Translations under genes and position numbers: made by a program
In this document: one piece after another, positions 34,554 through 42,332 of the stretch
How the letters are laid out: each line of letters starts with the position of its first letter
Numbering within the stretch: the first letter of the stretch is position 1
NCBI GenBank assembly: GCA_020850415.1
Contig: JADZER010000030.1
Span: 124,001 to 188,000, forward strand
DNA: 64,000 nucleotides
Reading direction: 5' to 3'
Source of the DNA: Phycisphaerales bacterium
GTDB lineage: Bacteria; Planctomycetota; Phycisphaerae; Phycisphaerales; UBA1924
Notes under the pieces: model-generated
Told to the model about the DNA's origin: nothing
The model's database searches: none
What the model saw: the letters and a program-made list of their open reading frames with translations, nothing else

Positions 34554-36233
34554 ATGCCGAACCTGAGTCGAACCGAATTCTGCGCCCTGGCCGCCCGGGA
34601 GCGGGCCCGATCGCCCGATGCCGCCCTCGCGATCCCCCTGGCCGTGCGTCTGCTCAGCGATCAGCTGACCCCCGTGCTGTGCTACCGGCGCCTCGTGGCC
34701 CCCGACGAACGCACCGCCCCCTCGTTCCTCCTCGAGTCCGTCGAGGGGGGCGAGCGCCAGGGCCGCTACTCGATCCTCGGGGCCCGCCCCATCGTCGAGG
34801 TCGTCGCCCACCAGCACACCGTCACGGTGCGCGACCACCGCGACGCCACCCGCTCCGGGGGCGAGGCCCCCAACCCGCTGCTTGTCCCCCGCCAGCTCAC
34901 CGAGGGCCTGCGCCTCGTGCGCCCCGCCCCGCGCTCCCCGCGCGAGGAACTCCCCCACTGCCCGTGGGGCGGGTGGTTCGGCTACGCCAGCTACGACACC
35001 GTCCGCTACGCCGAGCCCGAGAAGCTCGCGTTCGCCAACGCCCCGCACGATGACCGCCACCTGCCCGACATGCACTTCGCGCTCTACGACGGCGTCGTCG
35101 CGTTCGACCATGTCGCCAAGCTCGTGCATGTCGTCCAGCTCGCGATGCTGGGCCCCCAGGCCGACCCCGGCGCCGTCTACGACACCGCCGCCGCGAAGCT
35201 CGAGGCCCGCGTCGAGGAGATCCATCGCCACTCCAAGCCCCTGCCCGCCGGGCGCGTCGGGGCCGAGGCCCCCGTGACCCCGTCGCCCAGCAACACCACC
35301 CGCGAGCAGCACGCCGCGATGGTGGAGCGAGCGCTCGAGTACATCCGCGCCGGCGACATCTTCCAGGTCGTCCTCGGCCAGCGCTTCGAGCGGCGGAGCG
35401 CCGTCGACCCGTTCGATGTCTACCGGGCCCTCCGCGCCGTCAACCCGAGCCCCTACATGGTCTATATGCAGTGCGAGGGCTGCATCCTCGTCGCCTCCAG
35501 CCCGGAGATCCTCTGCCGCGTCCGACGCCAGCCCGACGATACCCTGGTCATCACCAACCGCCCCCTCGCCGGCACCCGCAGGCGCGGCTCGACCGCCGAA
35601 GAAGACCGCGCCCTCGAGGCCGAGCTCCTCGCCGACCAGAAGGAACGCGCCGAGCATGTCATGCTCGTCGACCTCGGGCGCAACGATGTCGGCAAGGTCG
35701 CGCTCGCCGGCTCCATCGACCTCCCCACCGTCATGGAGATCGAACGCTACAGCCATGTCATGCACATCAGCTCGACCGTGACCGGCACGCTCCGCCCAGG
35801 GCTCGACGCCTGGGACGCCCTCGTCGCCACGCTCCCCGTCGGCACCATCTCCGGGGCCCCCAAGATCCGCGCCCTCCAGATCATCGACGAGCTCGAGCCC
35901 GTCCGACGCGGCCCCTACGGCGGCGGCATGGGCTATGTCACCCTCGACGGCGAGATGGACATCGCATTGGCCCTCCGCACCATGGTCGTCCCCACGGAGG
36001 GTGGCACGGCTCCCGGTGGCGCGGCTCTCCGAGCCGTAGATGAAGAAAGTCAGACTCACGGCTCGGAGAGCCGTGCCACCAGAACCTGGACCTACCACAT
36101 CCAAGCCGCCGGCGGCATCGTCGCCGACTCCAAGCCCGAGCCCGAGTACCTCGAGACCGTCAACAAAGCCGCCGCCTTGGCCCGCGCGATCGACCTCGCC
36201 GACGCCGCGTTCACCGCGACCGCCGGGTCCTGA
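34554..36233 (+). CDS. trpE: Anthranilate synthase component I
   Basis: 559-aa chorismate-using enzyme, first step of tryptophan synthesis. The N-terminal domain has SFLLESVEGGERQGRYSILG; the catalytic domain has REQHAAMVERALEYIRAGDIFQVVLGQRF, PLAGTRRRGSTAEEDRALEAELLADQKERAEHVMLVDLGRNDVG, PVGTISGAPKIRALQIIDELEP and YGGGMGYVTLDGEMD. A segment of about 27 residues (GGTAPGGAALRAVDEESQTHG...) is inserted between VVPT and WTYHIQAAGG, where relatives have a short loop. It is encoded by a palindromic repeat and remains in frame. No trpG or trpD follows. The start is ATG 34554; the 34509 start is upstream shadow. Confidence 0.93.
   Translation: MPNLSRTEFCALAARERARSPDAALAIPLAVRLLSDQLTPVLCYRRLVAPDERTAPSFLLESVEGGERQGRYSILGARPIVEVVAHQHTVTVRDHRDATRSGGEAPNPLLVPRQLTEGLRLVRPAPRSPREELPHCPWGGWFGYASYDTVRYAEPEKLAFANAPHDDRHLPDMHFALYDGVVAFDHVAKLVHVVQLAMLGPQADPGAVYDTAAAKLEARVEEIHRHSKPLPAGRVGAEAPVTPSPSNTTREQHAAMVERALEYIRAGDIFQVVLGQRFERRSAVDPFDVYRALRAVNPSPYMVYMQCEGCILVASSPEILCRVRRQPDDTLVITNRPLAGTRRRGSTAEEDRALEAELLADQKERAEHVMLVDLGRNDVGKVALAGSIDLPTVMEIERYSHVMHISSTVTGTLRPGLDAWDALVATLPVGTISGAPKIRALQIIDELEPVRRGPYGGGMGYVTLDGEMDIALALRTMVVPTEGGTAPGGAALRAVDEESQTHGSESRATRTWTYHIQAAGGIVADSKPEPEYLETVNKAAALARAIDLADAAFTATAGS
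35999..36080. repeat. Palindromic element inserted in frame in trpE
   Basis: Arms 36015-36037 (GGTGGCGCGGCTCTCCGAGC...) and 36058-36080 (inverse) match in 22 of 23 positions around a 20-bp loop. An extra partial copy of the arm (GGTGGCACGGCTCC) lies at 36000-36013. The whole insert contains no stop in the trpE frame. A half copy of the same arm is in thiE at 60028. Confidence 0.92.
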
Positions 36234-36280
36234 CGCCCAAGCCCGCGCCGATCCCCAAGTCCTCTACCGCGACAGGCCCC

Positions 36281-37069
36281 CTACCGCGACCACGCCGTCA
36301 GCTTCCCCAGCACCGTCCGGACACGGCCGGCCTCGGGCTCGGGACGCCTGTGCGGCAGCTTCGCGATCGCCTCGTCCGCCGACTGGAAGCCGCTGCCGGG
36401 GTCCAGCCCCTCCTCCAGCCACTCGTCCAACGCCCGCGGCAGCTTCTTCACGAGCCGGCCCGCCGGGATCCGCGGCTCGTCGGCCGCCAACCCCGTCACC
36501 AGCCGGTACGCGATCTCCACCACGCTCCGGACCTCGTCGCGGATCAGCTCTGAGTTGATGGTGTCCAGCCCGCGCAGCGCCCGCGACACCCCGTAGAGCT
36601 CGATCAGCACCGAGCCGCGTCGGTCAACGAGCACCTGCTCCAGCGCGATCGGGCCGTTCCCCTGCCCCACCGAGTGCGCGTACGACACGCCCTCGAGCAC
36701 CTGCAGCACCGCCCGCTCGGCCTCCGGGGCGCTCAGGCTCTCCCCCTTCGCCGCGAGCACATCCGCCAGCGTCACGATGCAGTCGTGATTCCCCGTGTAG
36801 GGCGTCACCACCCACGGCTCGTCGCCGATCCCGAACGAGCACGCCTCCAGCGACAGCAGGTGCGGGTGGCGCAGCTCGCTCAACGCCCGCATCGCCCGCA
36901 TGTGACGCCGACGCCACACCCGGTCCGGAAGCGATTCAAACCGGTACACCGCGTGGCTGGTCTGGTCCGTCTCCCGCAGCGCCAGCCACCGCCGGCCCAG
37001 CGACGACGACGACAACTCCCGCACCAGCCGGTACGGCCCGAAGTGATCACGCTCTGACTGATGACTCAT
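36281..37069 (-). CDS. Protein kinase-like protein, probable pseudokinase
   Basis: 262-aa single-domain protein with the overall order of a bacterial Ser/Thr kinase: FGPYRLVRELSSSSLGRRWLA (glycine-loop position, degenerate), HAVYRF (VAIK lysine position, here no Lys), ELRHPHLLSLEACSF, and LQVLEGVSYAHSVG. The catalytic HRDLKxxN is replaced by NGPIALEQVLV and DFG by ELYG. The phosphate-transfer residues are thus missing, so catalysis is unlikely. The C-lobe (SELIRDEVRSVVEIAYRLVTGL) remains. It lies between trpE and hppD with no obvious partner. Start ATG 37069 chosen over the longer shadow to 37228. Confidence 0.7.
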   Translation of the reverse strand: MSHQSERDHFGPYRLVRELSSSSLGRRWLALRETDQTSHAVYRFESLPDRVWRRRHMRAMRALSELRHPHLLSLEACSFGIGDEPWVVTPYTGNHDCIVTLADVLAAKGESLSAPEAERAVLQVLEGVSYAHSVGQGNGPIALEQVLVDRRGSVLIELYGVSRALRGLDTINSELIRDEVRSVVEIAYRLVTGLAADEPRIPAGRLVKKLPRALDEWLEEGLDPGSGFQSADEAIAKLPHRRPEPEAGRVRTVLGKLTAWSR

Positions 37070-37416
37070 CCGCAAACGCCCTCGGCTCAGACGCCGCCGA
37101 CTCCGTCCGGCTCCCGCGCCCGGCCACCAAGATCGAACCCAAGGGCCGGCATCTGGCCAGCCCCCGCCCCGGAACGGGGCGCCACGGTCCATCACCCCGA
37201 TCCCAGGGGTGCTGCGAATCAGGCCCATACGGTAGGGCCCCGCCCGCCCCCCGTCACCTGGATTCGTTTCTGTCCGTACATATGCCTATCGGCGGCCCCT
37301 AGCCCCGTCGGTCCGGAGCCGGGCATCTAGAATCATCGGCCGACCGACAGGGATCGCATCAAACCAAGCCCAAACCCCGGGGCCCAGGCCCAGCCCAATC
37401 CAGGGAGCCACCGACG
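37070..37416. other. Divergent spacer between the pseudokinase gene and hppD
   Basis: 347 bp with no supported gene. It must contain promoters for both divergent genes. A TAGAAT box at 37328-37333 could be a -10 element for hppD, but no fitting -35 is seen. GGGAG about ten bases before the hppD ATG is a plausible ribosome site. The track ORF at 37061 is low-complexity shadow. Confidence 0.4.
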
Positions 37417-38613
37417 ATGACCAGAGCAGCCCACACCCCCTCCGAGGTCCCCGCCGCCACCGACCCCCTTCACCTGATCGATGTCGACCATGTCCGCTGC
37501 TATGTCGGCAACGCCAAGCAGGCCGCGTACTTCTACGCCCACACCTTCGGCTTTCAGATCTCCCAGCTTGCCGACCTCACCACTGGCTCGCGCGACGAGG
37601 CCGACTACCTCCTCACCCAGGGCAACATCCGCCTGATGCTCACCACGCCGCTCACCAAGGACCATCCCGCCGCCGAAGAGCTGAGCCTCTACGGCGACGG
37701 CGTCAAGGATGTCGCGTTCACCGTCCACGACGCGGTCAAGACCTACGAGCAGGCCCTCCGGAACGGCGCCGAGCCCGCCCGCGAGCCCCGCGTCATCTCC
37801 GACGCCAACGGCGCCGTCACCGTCGCCTCCATCAAGACCTACGGGCGTTGCATCCACACCTTCGTCAGCCGCACCGGGCGGTACGCCCTCCCCATGGTCA
37901 AGCAGGGCGCCGAGTTCATGCCCGTCTTCAAGCACATCGACTCGCCGGTCAACGAGCACAACCGCAAGCACCCCTGCGGCCTCAAGTATGTCGACCACCT
38001 CGTCGGCAATGTCGAGCTCGGCAAAATGGACCACTGGGTCGAGTGGTACGAGAATGTCCTGGGCTTTGCCATGTTCAAGCACTTCGACGACAAGGACATC
38101 GGCACCCAGTACTCCGCCCTCATGTCCAAGGTCATGTCCAGCGGCAACAACCTCATCAAGATGCCCATCAACGAGCCGGCCCCCGGCCTCAAGAAGAGCC
38201 AGGTCCAGGAGTTCCTCGACTGGCACGACGACACCCCCGGCGTCCAGCACCTCGCCCTCCGCACCGACGACGAGCTCGCCAGCGTCGCCGAACTCCGCCG
38301 GCGCGGCGTGGACTTCCTCAGCCTCCCCGACTCCTACTACGACATCGTCTGGGACCGCGTGAACACCATGCTCAAGAAGCACGGCCACGACGCCGTCCGC
38401 GAGGACCACGACCGGATCAAGGACCTCGGCATCCTGGTGGACGCCGACGACGAGGGGTACCTGCTCCAGCTCTTCACCAAGCCGCTGCAGGACCGGCCGA
38501 CCCTGTTCTTCGAGATCATCTGCCGGCGCGGGAGCCAGAGCTTCGGGAAGGGGAACTTCAAGGCGCTGTTTGAGGCGTTGGAGTTGGAGCAGGAGCGGCG
38601 GGGGAATCTGTAA
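37417..38613 (+). CDS. hppD: 4-hydroxyphenylpyruvate dioxygenase
   Basis: 398-aa Fe(II) dioxygenase converting 4-hydroxyphenylpyruvate to homogentisate in tyrosine breakdown. Two vicinal-oxygen-chelate domains are visible. The iron ligands lie in KYVDHLVGNV (His), PGVQHLALR (His) and LFFEIICRRG (Glu). NNLIKMPINEPA and the C-terminal FGKGNFKALFEALE...ERRGNL are family hallmarks and close the active site. No hmgA or fahA gene follows; instead an HNH gene begins three bases after the stop. It links functionally with phhA. Confidence 0.95.
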   Translation: MTRAAHTPSEVPAATDPLHLIDVDHVRCYVGNAKQAAYFYAHTFGFQISQLADLTTGSRDEADYLLTQGNIRLMLTTPLTKDHPAAEELSLYGDGVKDVAFTVHDAVKTYEQALRNGAEPAREPRVISDANGAVTVASIKTYGRCIHTFVSRTGRYALPMVKQGAEFMPVFKHIDSPVNEHNRKHPCGLKYVDHLVGNVELGKMDHWVEWYENVLGFAMFKHFDDKDIGTQYSALMSKVMSSGNNLIKMPINEPAPGLKKSQVQEFLDWHDDTPGVQHLALRTDDELASVAELRRRGVDFLSLPDSYYDIVWDRVNTMLKKHGHDAVREDHDRIKDLGILVDADDEGYLLQLFTKPLQDRPTLFFEIICRRGSQSFGKGNFKALFEALELEQERRGNL

Positions 38614-38616
38614 CAC

Positions 38617-39282
38617 ATGAGCACCGCTGAATACGACGACAATGCTGAATGTGCGTTGGTTGCCTGTGCGCGTCATTGCTGTGTGTGTCGCCGATTTCGT
38701 CCTACCGCACTTCAGGTTCATCACATCAAGGAACGGGGCGCAGGCGGAACCGACGAGTATGACAATCTGATCCCGGTCTGCCTAACCTGCCACAGCGATG
38801 TTCATACCAAGCGCCCATTCGCACGACGGTTTACCGAGAGCGAACTGCGGAAGCACCGGGATCAGGTGTACCAGATGGTCAGCGAGGGAATCCTCGTCCC
38901 ACCAAACGAATTAATGGCGGGGCCCACGCAAGCGTTCATCCTCCAGATGTCTTCCGGCTCGTCAACGCCCATCTCGAGAAACGCACTGGTACCGCTTTCT
39001 GCTCAAGCGGCCGAGGTCCTGGTCTCTATGGCGAGAGGCGATGGTCACCTCATCTTCAGTGCGCACATGGGCGGCAGGGACCTAAGGGCCGGGGTGTTCG
39101 AGGAGGAGATCCCCCACACCAACCATCGTCGAGCCAAGGAACTGGACGCCGCGATAGACGAACTTGAGAAGCACAGGTACATCGAGCGCACCACATACGA
39201 CCGGTACGCAAGGCTCTATGAACTGACTATTCTCGGCTATACGGCGGCCGACGATCTGGAAGCAGCCTCATCGTCGCAGTAA
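38617..39282 (+). CDS. HNH endonuclease domain protein
   Basis: 221 aa. The N-terminal ~75 residues are an HNH nuclease: CCVCRR and CLTCHSDVH give the two zinc Cys pairs, and LQVHHIKERGAGGTDEYDNLIPVC the beta-beta-alpha metal site (HH...N...H). The remaining ~145 residues form a helical domain (SAQAAEVLVSMARGDGHL, RRAKELDAAIDELEKHRYIE) that looks like a winged-helix or helical module. GC content and codon use are clearly lower and more mixed than in neighbours, suggesting transfer. The ATG lies 3 bp after the hppD stop, so it is likely read through from hppD. Confidence 0.85.
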   Translation: MSTAEYDDNAECALVACARHCCVCRRFRPTALQVHHIKERGAGGTDEYDNLIPVCLTCHSDVHTKRPFARRFTESELRKHRDQVYQMVSEGILVPPNELMAGPTQAFILQMSSGSSTPISRNALVPLSAQAAEVLVSMARGDGHLIFSAHMGGRDLRAGVFEEEIPHTNHRRAKELDAAIDELEKHRYIERTTYDRYARLYELTILGYTAADDLEAASSSQ

Positions 39283-39635
39283 TTGCTCGCCGTGTGCCAC
39301 TGGCGGCTCGCCCGCCAGTGCTCTCCCCACTCGTTCAACACGGGCGGGCAAGCCGCGCCGGTCCGCCCGCCGACCGGCAGGGCCGCGCCGGTCATCGGTC
39401 CGCGCGCCCCGGCCCCCGGTCCGGCCAAGAACCCCGCCCAGCCGCGCGTCTCCGCCCCGGGTTCGCTCAGCCCGCCCGCCGGTCCGGCCGATCCGGGGCC
39501 CCGGCGTGCCCGCCGCCGCCCTCACCCCCGCCCCAAAACCCACACCACCCAAGGCGCAACCCCCACCTCGCCGACCCACGCCCGCCCATCCCCTTCCTCC
39601 CCCCGCAGATGGCGCCGTGAGGATATCTTGCGGAC
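39283..39635. other. Spacer with palindromic repeat and duplicated methyltransferase 3' end
   Basis: 353 bp without a gene. It holds a TGTGCCAC-type hairpin (CACTGGCGG...CCGCCAGTG, 39298-39320), a very GC-rich unique stretch, and a 72-bp copy of the end of the downstream methyltransferase gene (39519-39590). Confidence 0.75.
39519..39590 (-). repeat. Direct repeat R1: remnant of methyltransferase gene 3' end
   Basis: Matches 40457-40528 at a constant offset of 938 bp with 6 mismatches in 72 (about 92% identity), by my base-by-base count. It includes the equivalent of the stop codon (39522-39524 against 40460-40462). On the minus strand it reads WVGEVGVAPWVVWVLGRG, the C-terminus of the methyltransferase. 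Confidence 0.9.
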
Positions 39636-40379
39636 ATGACCTCCACTGACCTCCAAACCGCCCTCACCAAGTACGCCGAAGCGTGGGACACCACTCTGAC
39701 CGAGAAGCTGACCGGAATCGCGGCGAACTGCCCCCATTGCGGGGTGTTCGCGTCGTTCGATCAACTCACCGCGGCGGGAATCGCCGCTGGAACGATTCTC
39801 GCGGCTCTACAGCCGGGCGGCGTGGCCCGCCAGTTGATTCAACTGCAATGCCCCTCCTGCAGGCGGCTCTCCATTGTGGCGTCCGCATATGGGCCACCGC
39901 AGGGCGGAAAGCGATCACTATCTCTGCAACTGCTCTGGCCTCCGACGATCCGTCCTGATCGAGCCCCCGAGACCCTGTGTGTTGGGCCGCGCAGGGACTA
40001 TGACGAAGCCCGCCAGGTACTCTCCCTTTCGCCCACTGCGGCGGCACTCCTGACGAGAAGGTGCCTGCAGCATGTGCTCAGAACGAAACTGAAGGTCGCT
40101 CCAAGCTCGTTGTTCAAGGAAATCGGGGAGGCTATTGGCCGCTCGGAGTTGTCAAGCCACACACGGACTGCCTTGGACCATGTGAGACAAATCGGCAACT
40201 TCGCCGCCCACCCAACAGTCGATCAAGCGGTCCTCGTGACTGATGTTTCAGCTGAGGAGGCGTGCTACACGCTGGAAGTGCTAGAGCGGCTGTTCGATGA
40301 CCTCTACCGCATACCGGATCAAATACAGCAAATGAACTCGCGACTCAAGCCTGGCCCCGGAACGCCCGTCAATCCGTGA
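39636..40379 (+). CDS. DUF4145 domain-containing protein with N-terminal zinc ribbon
   Basis: 247 aa. The N-terminal zinc ribbon has CPHCG and CPSCRR knuckles ~50 residues apart, followed by a beta-rich region. The C-terminal half matches DUF4145: LSPTAAALLTRRCLQHVL, LFKEIGEAIGR and LDHVRQIGNFAAHPT. DUF4145 is often found in or next to restriction and other defence genes, but its function is not settled. Codon use is lower in GC than the surroundings, like the HNH gene 350 bp upstream. It sits between two copies of a methyltransferase gene end, suggesting insertion. Confidence 0.75.
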   Translation: MTSTDLQTALTKYAEAWDTTLTEKLTGIAANCPHCGVFASFDQLTAAGIAAGTILAALQPGGVARQLIQLQCPSCRRLSIVASAYGPPQGGKRSLSLQLLWPPTIRPDRAPETLCVGPRRDYDEARQVLSLSPTAAALLTRRCLQHVLRTKLKVAPSSLFKEIGEAIGRSELSSHTRTALDHVRQIGNFAAHPTVDQAVLVTDVSAEEACYTLEVLERLFDDLYRIPDQIQQMNSRLKPGPGTPVNP

Positions 40380-40456
40380 ACCGGCTGGCGACGCTGGCAT
40401 CCCCGCTTTTGCCTCGGGCGGCTCGACCGCCGATGCGCGGAGACCGAACTCAATCC

Positions 40457-40528
40457 CCCTCACTCCCTCCCCAAAACCCACACCACCCAAGGCGCAACCC
40501 CCACCTCACTCACCCACGCCCGCCCGTC
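40457..40528 (-). repeat. Direct repeat R2: genuine methyltransferase 3' end
   Basis: Downstream partner of R1 (39519-39590). It contains the functional stop codon and last ~20 codons of the methyltransferase gene. Confidence 0.9.
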
Positions 40529-41185
40529 TCCCGCCTCGCCCAGCGGGCGGACCACCTCGACCACCCGCAGCCCCGCCCGCGCATAGGTCTCCCGGTAGCT
40601 CTCCTCGGTCCACAGCACATCCTCCACCGGGCGCCGGTCCGGCACATCCAGCATCACGATCCGCACGATGTCCCCGCTCTTGGCCGCATGGTTCTCCGGG
40701 TAGTCCTTCGTCGAGAACGACGCCCACTCGTGCATGTAGATGTCCGGCGACGACACGAGGTTCACCACCCGCCCGTGCGGCCCGAGCAGCCCGCCCAGCC
40801 CGCGCAGCAGCCCCACCTTCCGCTCCATCGTTGGCACATTGTCGAACGGGAACGCGCACATGACCAGGTCGAACCGTCGCTTCCCGAGCGCCGAGAAGTC
40901 CCCGTCCCCCACGAGCAGATACTCCCCCTCCGGGTCCCGCGCCCGCGCCCGCGCGATCATCTCCGCCGAGATGTCGATCCCCGCCGCCTCGAACCCCAAC
41001 CCCTTGAGAAACCGCGTCGACCGCCCCGACCCGCACCCAAAGTCCAGCGCCCGCGTCCCCGTCACATGCATCGCGAGGAGCGCCGGCAAGTCCCGGAACG
41101 CCAGCCAGTAGGTCCCGGGGAACTCCAGCGACGCGTACGCCTCCGCCCGCTCCCGGTCCTCGTAGGTATTGAACAGCTCACCCAT
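40460..41185 (-). CDS. Class I SAM-dependent methyltransferase
   Basis: 241-aa methyltransferase of unknown substrate. SAM-binding motif I is ALDFGCGSGRSTRFLKGLG; AAGIDISAEMIARARA and FDLVMCAFPFDNVP are motifs II and III. EDRERAEAYASLEFPGTYWLAFRDLP forms the N-terminal helical cap. ATG 41185 is chosen; the codon before it in the track is GTG. Its 3' end is duplicated upstream of the DUF4145 gene. It is 16 bp downstream of the EEP nuclease gene on the same strand, so the two may be cotranscribed. Confidence 0.85.
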   Translation of the reverse strand: MGELFNTYEDRERAEAYASLEFPGTYWLAFRDLPALLAMHVTGTRALDFGCGSGRSTRFLKGLGFEAAGIDISAEMIARARARDPEGEYLLVGDGDFSALGKRRFDLVMCAFPFDNVPTMERKVGLLRGLGGLLGPHGRVVNLVSSPDIYMHEWASFSTKDYPENHAAKSGDIVRIVMLDVPDRRPVEDVLWTEESYRETYARAGLRVVEVVRPLGEAGDGRAWVSEVGVAPWVVWVLGRE

Positions 41186-41201
41186 CACGCCAGCCTCCCG
41201 C

Positions 41202-42221
41202 CTATTCCCACTCCAGCTCGATCAGCACCGCCCCATGGTCCGACGGGAACTCCCGCTCGCGCACCGGCACCGCCTCGTCCTCCCATACCTCCGGCAGCAC
41301 CGACGCCGCCACCGGCCGCAGCGACCCGCCCTCCGGCGCGTTCTCGGGGTTCATCACATACAGCCGGTCGATCCGCTCGAAGCCCTGCGCCCGGCCCTCG
41401 TCGTCGCGGAACATGGGCGACCAGGTGATCCCGGGGTGCTGCACGGGGTTGGGGTAAACCGCGCGGAAGACGTCGGTGAACCCCGCGTCCTCGAACGCCA
41501 GGCTGACCGGCAGGGCGAGCGCCCGCCGGCGCAGGTACACCCGCGCCGTGTCCGCCGTCCAGTCCAGGTGCGACGGCGTGTTGAAATCGCCCCCCACCAG
41601 CAGCGGCGTCGCGCCGTCGAGAAAGCCCTGCTCGCCGAGGTACGCCAGTAGAGCCGTCGTCTGCGCCAGCCGGCCCGACCGCTCGCTCTCGGCCTTGACC
41701 AGCTCCTCGTCCGAGATGCCCGGGTTGTCGCGCAGGTCCCAGGTGATGTACGACCGCGAGTCCAGCCAGATCGACCACGCGACGAACGACCGCCCCTGGC
41801 CGTCGGTCACCCGCGCCCCGACCCCGTGCCAGGGGTGATGGAGGTACTCTGCCTCGATCTCCAGGCGCGTGAGCACGCACAGGTGCGGGCTCTCGCCCTG
41901 GTGGGCCCGCCACGCGTCCTGCCCGTCGCCCAGCCCGTCGCCCAACTCGCCGGCCAGCTCGCCCGCCAGCCACCGCCCGAGCGTGGGGCGGTCACCCTCG
42001 ATGTCGTAGCTCTCCTGCAGGAGCACGAGGTCCGCGTCGGTCTCGCGGATCACCCGGAGCGCCTTCTCGGGCCCCTGCTCCACATCGTTGCCGCCGTGGA
42101 GCACATTCCAGAGCAGCACCCGGACCGTGCCATCGTCCGCGCCGGCCGAGACCGGCGCTGCCAGCACCATCCAGGGCATCAGCCCCAGCACCATCCCCAG
42201 CAATGCCAAGCGGCTCCGCAT
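41202..42221 (-). CDS. Endonuclease/exonuclease/phosphatase family protein, secreted
   Basis: 339-aa enzyme of the EEP (DNase I-like) superfamily with a signal peptide (RLALLGMVLGLMPWMVLAAPVSAG). LLWNVLHGGND and VLLQES carry the first metal ligands, GGDFNTPSH the central Asp/Asn, and PSDHGAVLIELEW the final Asp-His pair. Substrate could be nucleic acid or a phosphoester; the sequence does not decide. The ATG shares its CATG with a plus-strand ATG discussed for the downstream HAD gene. Confidence 0.85.
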   Translation of the reverse strand: MRSRLALLGMVLGLMPWMVLAAPVSAGADDGTVRVLLWNVLHGGNDVEQGPEKALRVIRETDADLVLLQESYDIEGDRPTLGRWLAGELAGELGDGLGDGQDAWRAHQGESPHLCVLTRLEIEAEYLHHPWHGVGARVTDGQGRSFVAWSIWLDSRSYITWDLRDNPGISDEELVKAESERSGRLAQTTALLAYLGEQGFLDGATPLLVGGDFNTPSHLDWTADTARVYLRRRALALPVSLAFEDAGFTDVFRAVYPNPVQHPGITWSPMFRDDEGRAQGFERIDRLYVMNPENAPEGGSLRPVAASVLPEVWEDEAVPVREREFPSDHGAVLIELEWE

Positions 42222-42244
42222 GAACCCAGTCTACCGCCCCACCC

Positions 42245-42292
42245 TCATCCTTCATCCTTCATCCTTCATCCTTCATCCTTCATCCTTCATCC
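42245..42292 (+). repeat. Heptamer tandem repeat (TTCATCC)n
   Basis: Six perfect copies of TTCATCC (42251-42292) preceded by a partial unit. They lie between the divergent EEP gene start and the conserved part of the HAD gene. Seven is not divisible by three, so each added or lost unit shifts the frame. Confidence 0.95.
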
Positions 42293-42332
42293 TTCCGCCT
42301 TCTCCCTCCCCCTACCCTCCCCCAGGCCCCCC

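Noticed and set aside
34545-36104. 519-aa minus-strand ORF opposite trpE, and 32683..34566 plus ORF opposite the secreted protein
   Set aside because: Both are antisense shadows of genes with clear motifs or signal peptide, with no family signature and no ribosome site.
39268-39579. Gly/Arg-rich minus ORF between the HNH and DUF4145 genes
   Set aside because: Composition only reflects GC-rich spacer and the hairpin element; no start or homology signal.
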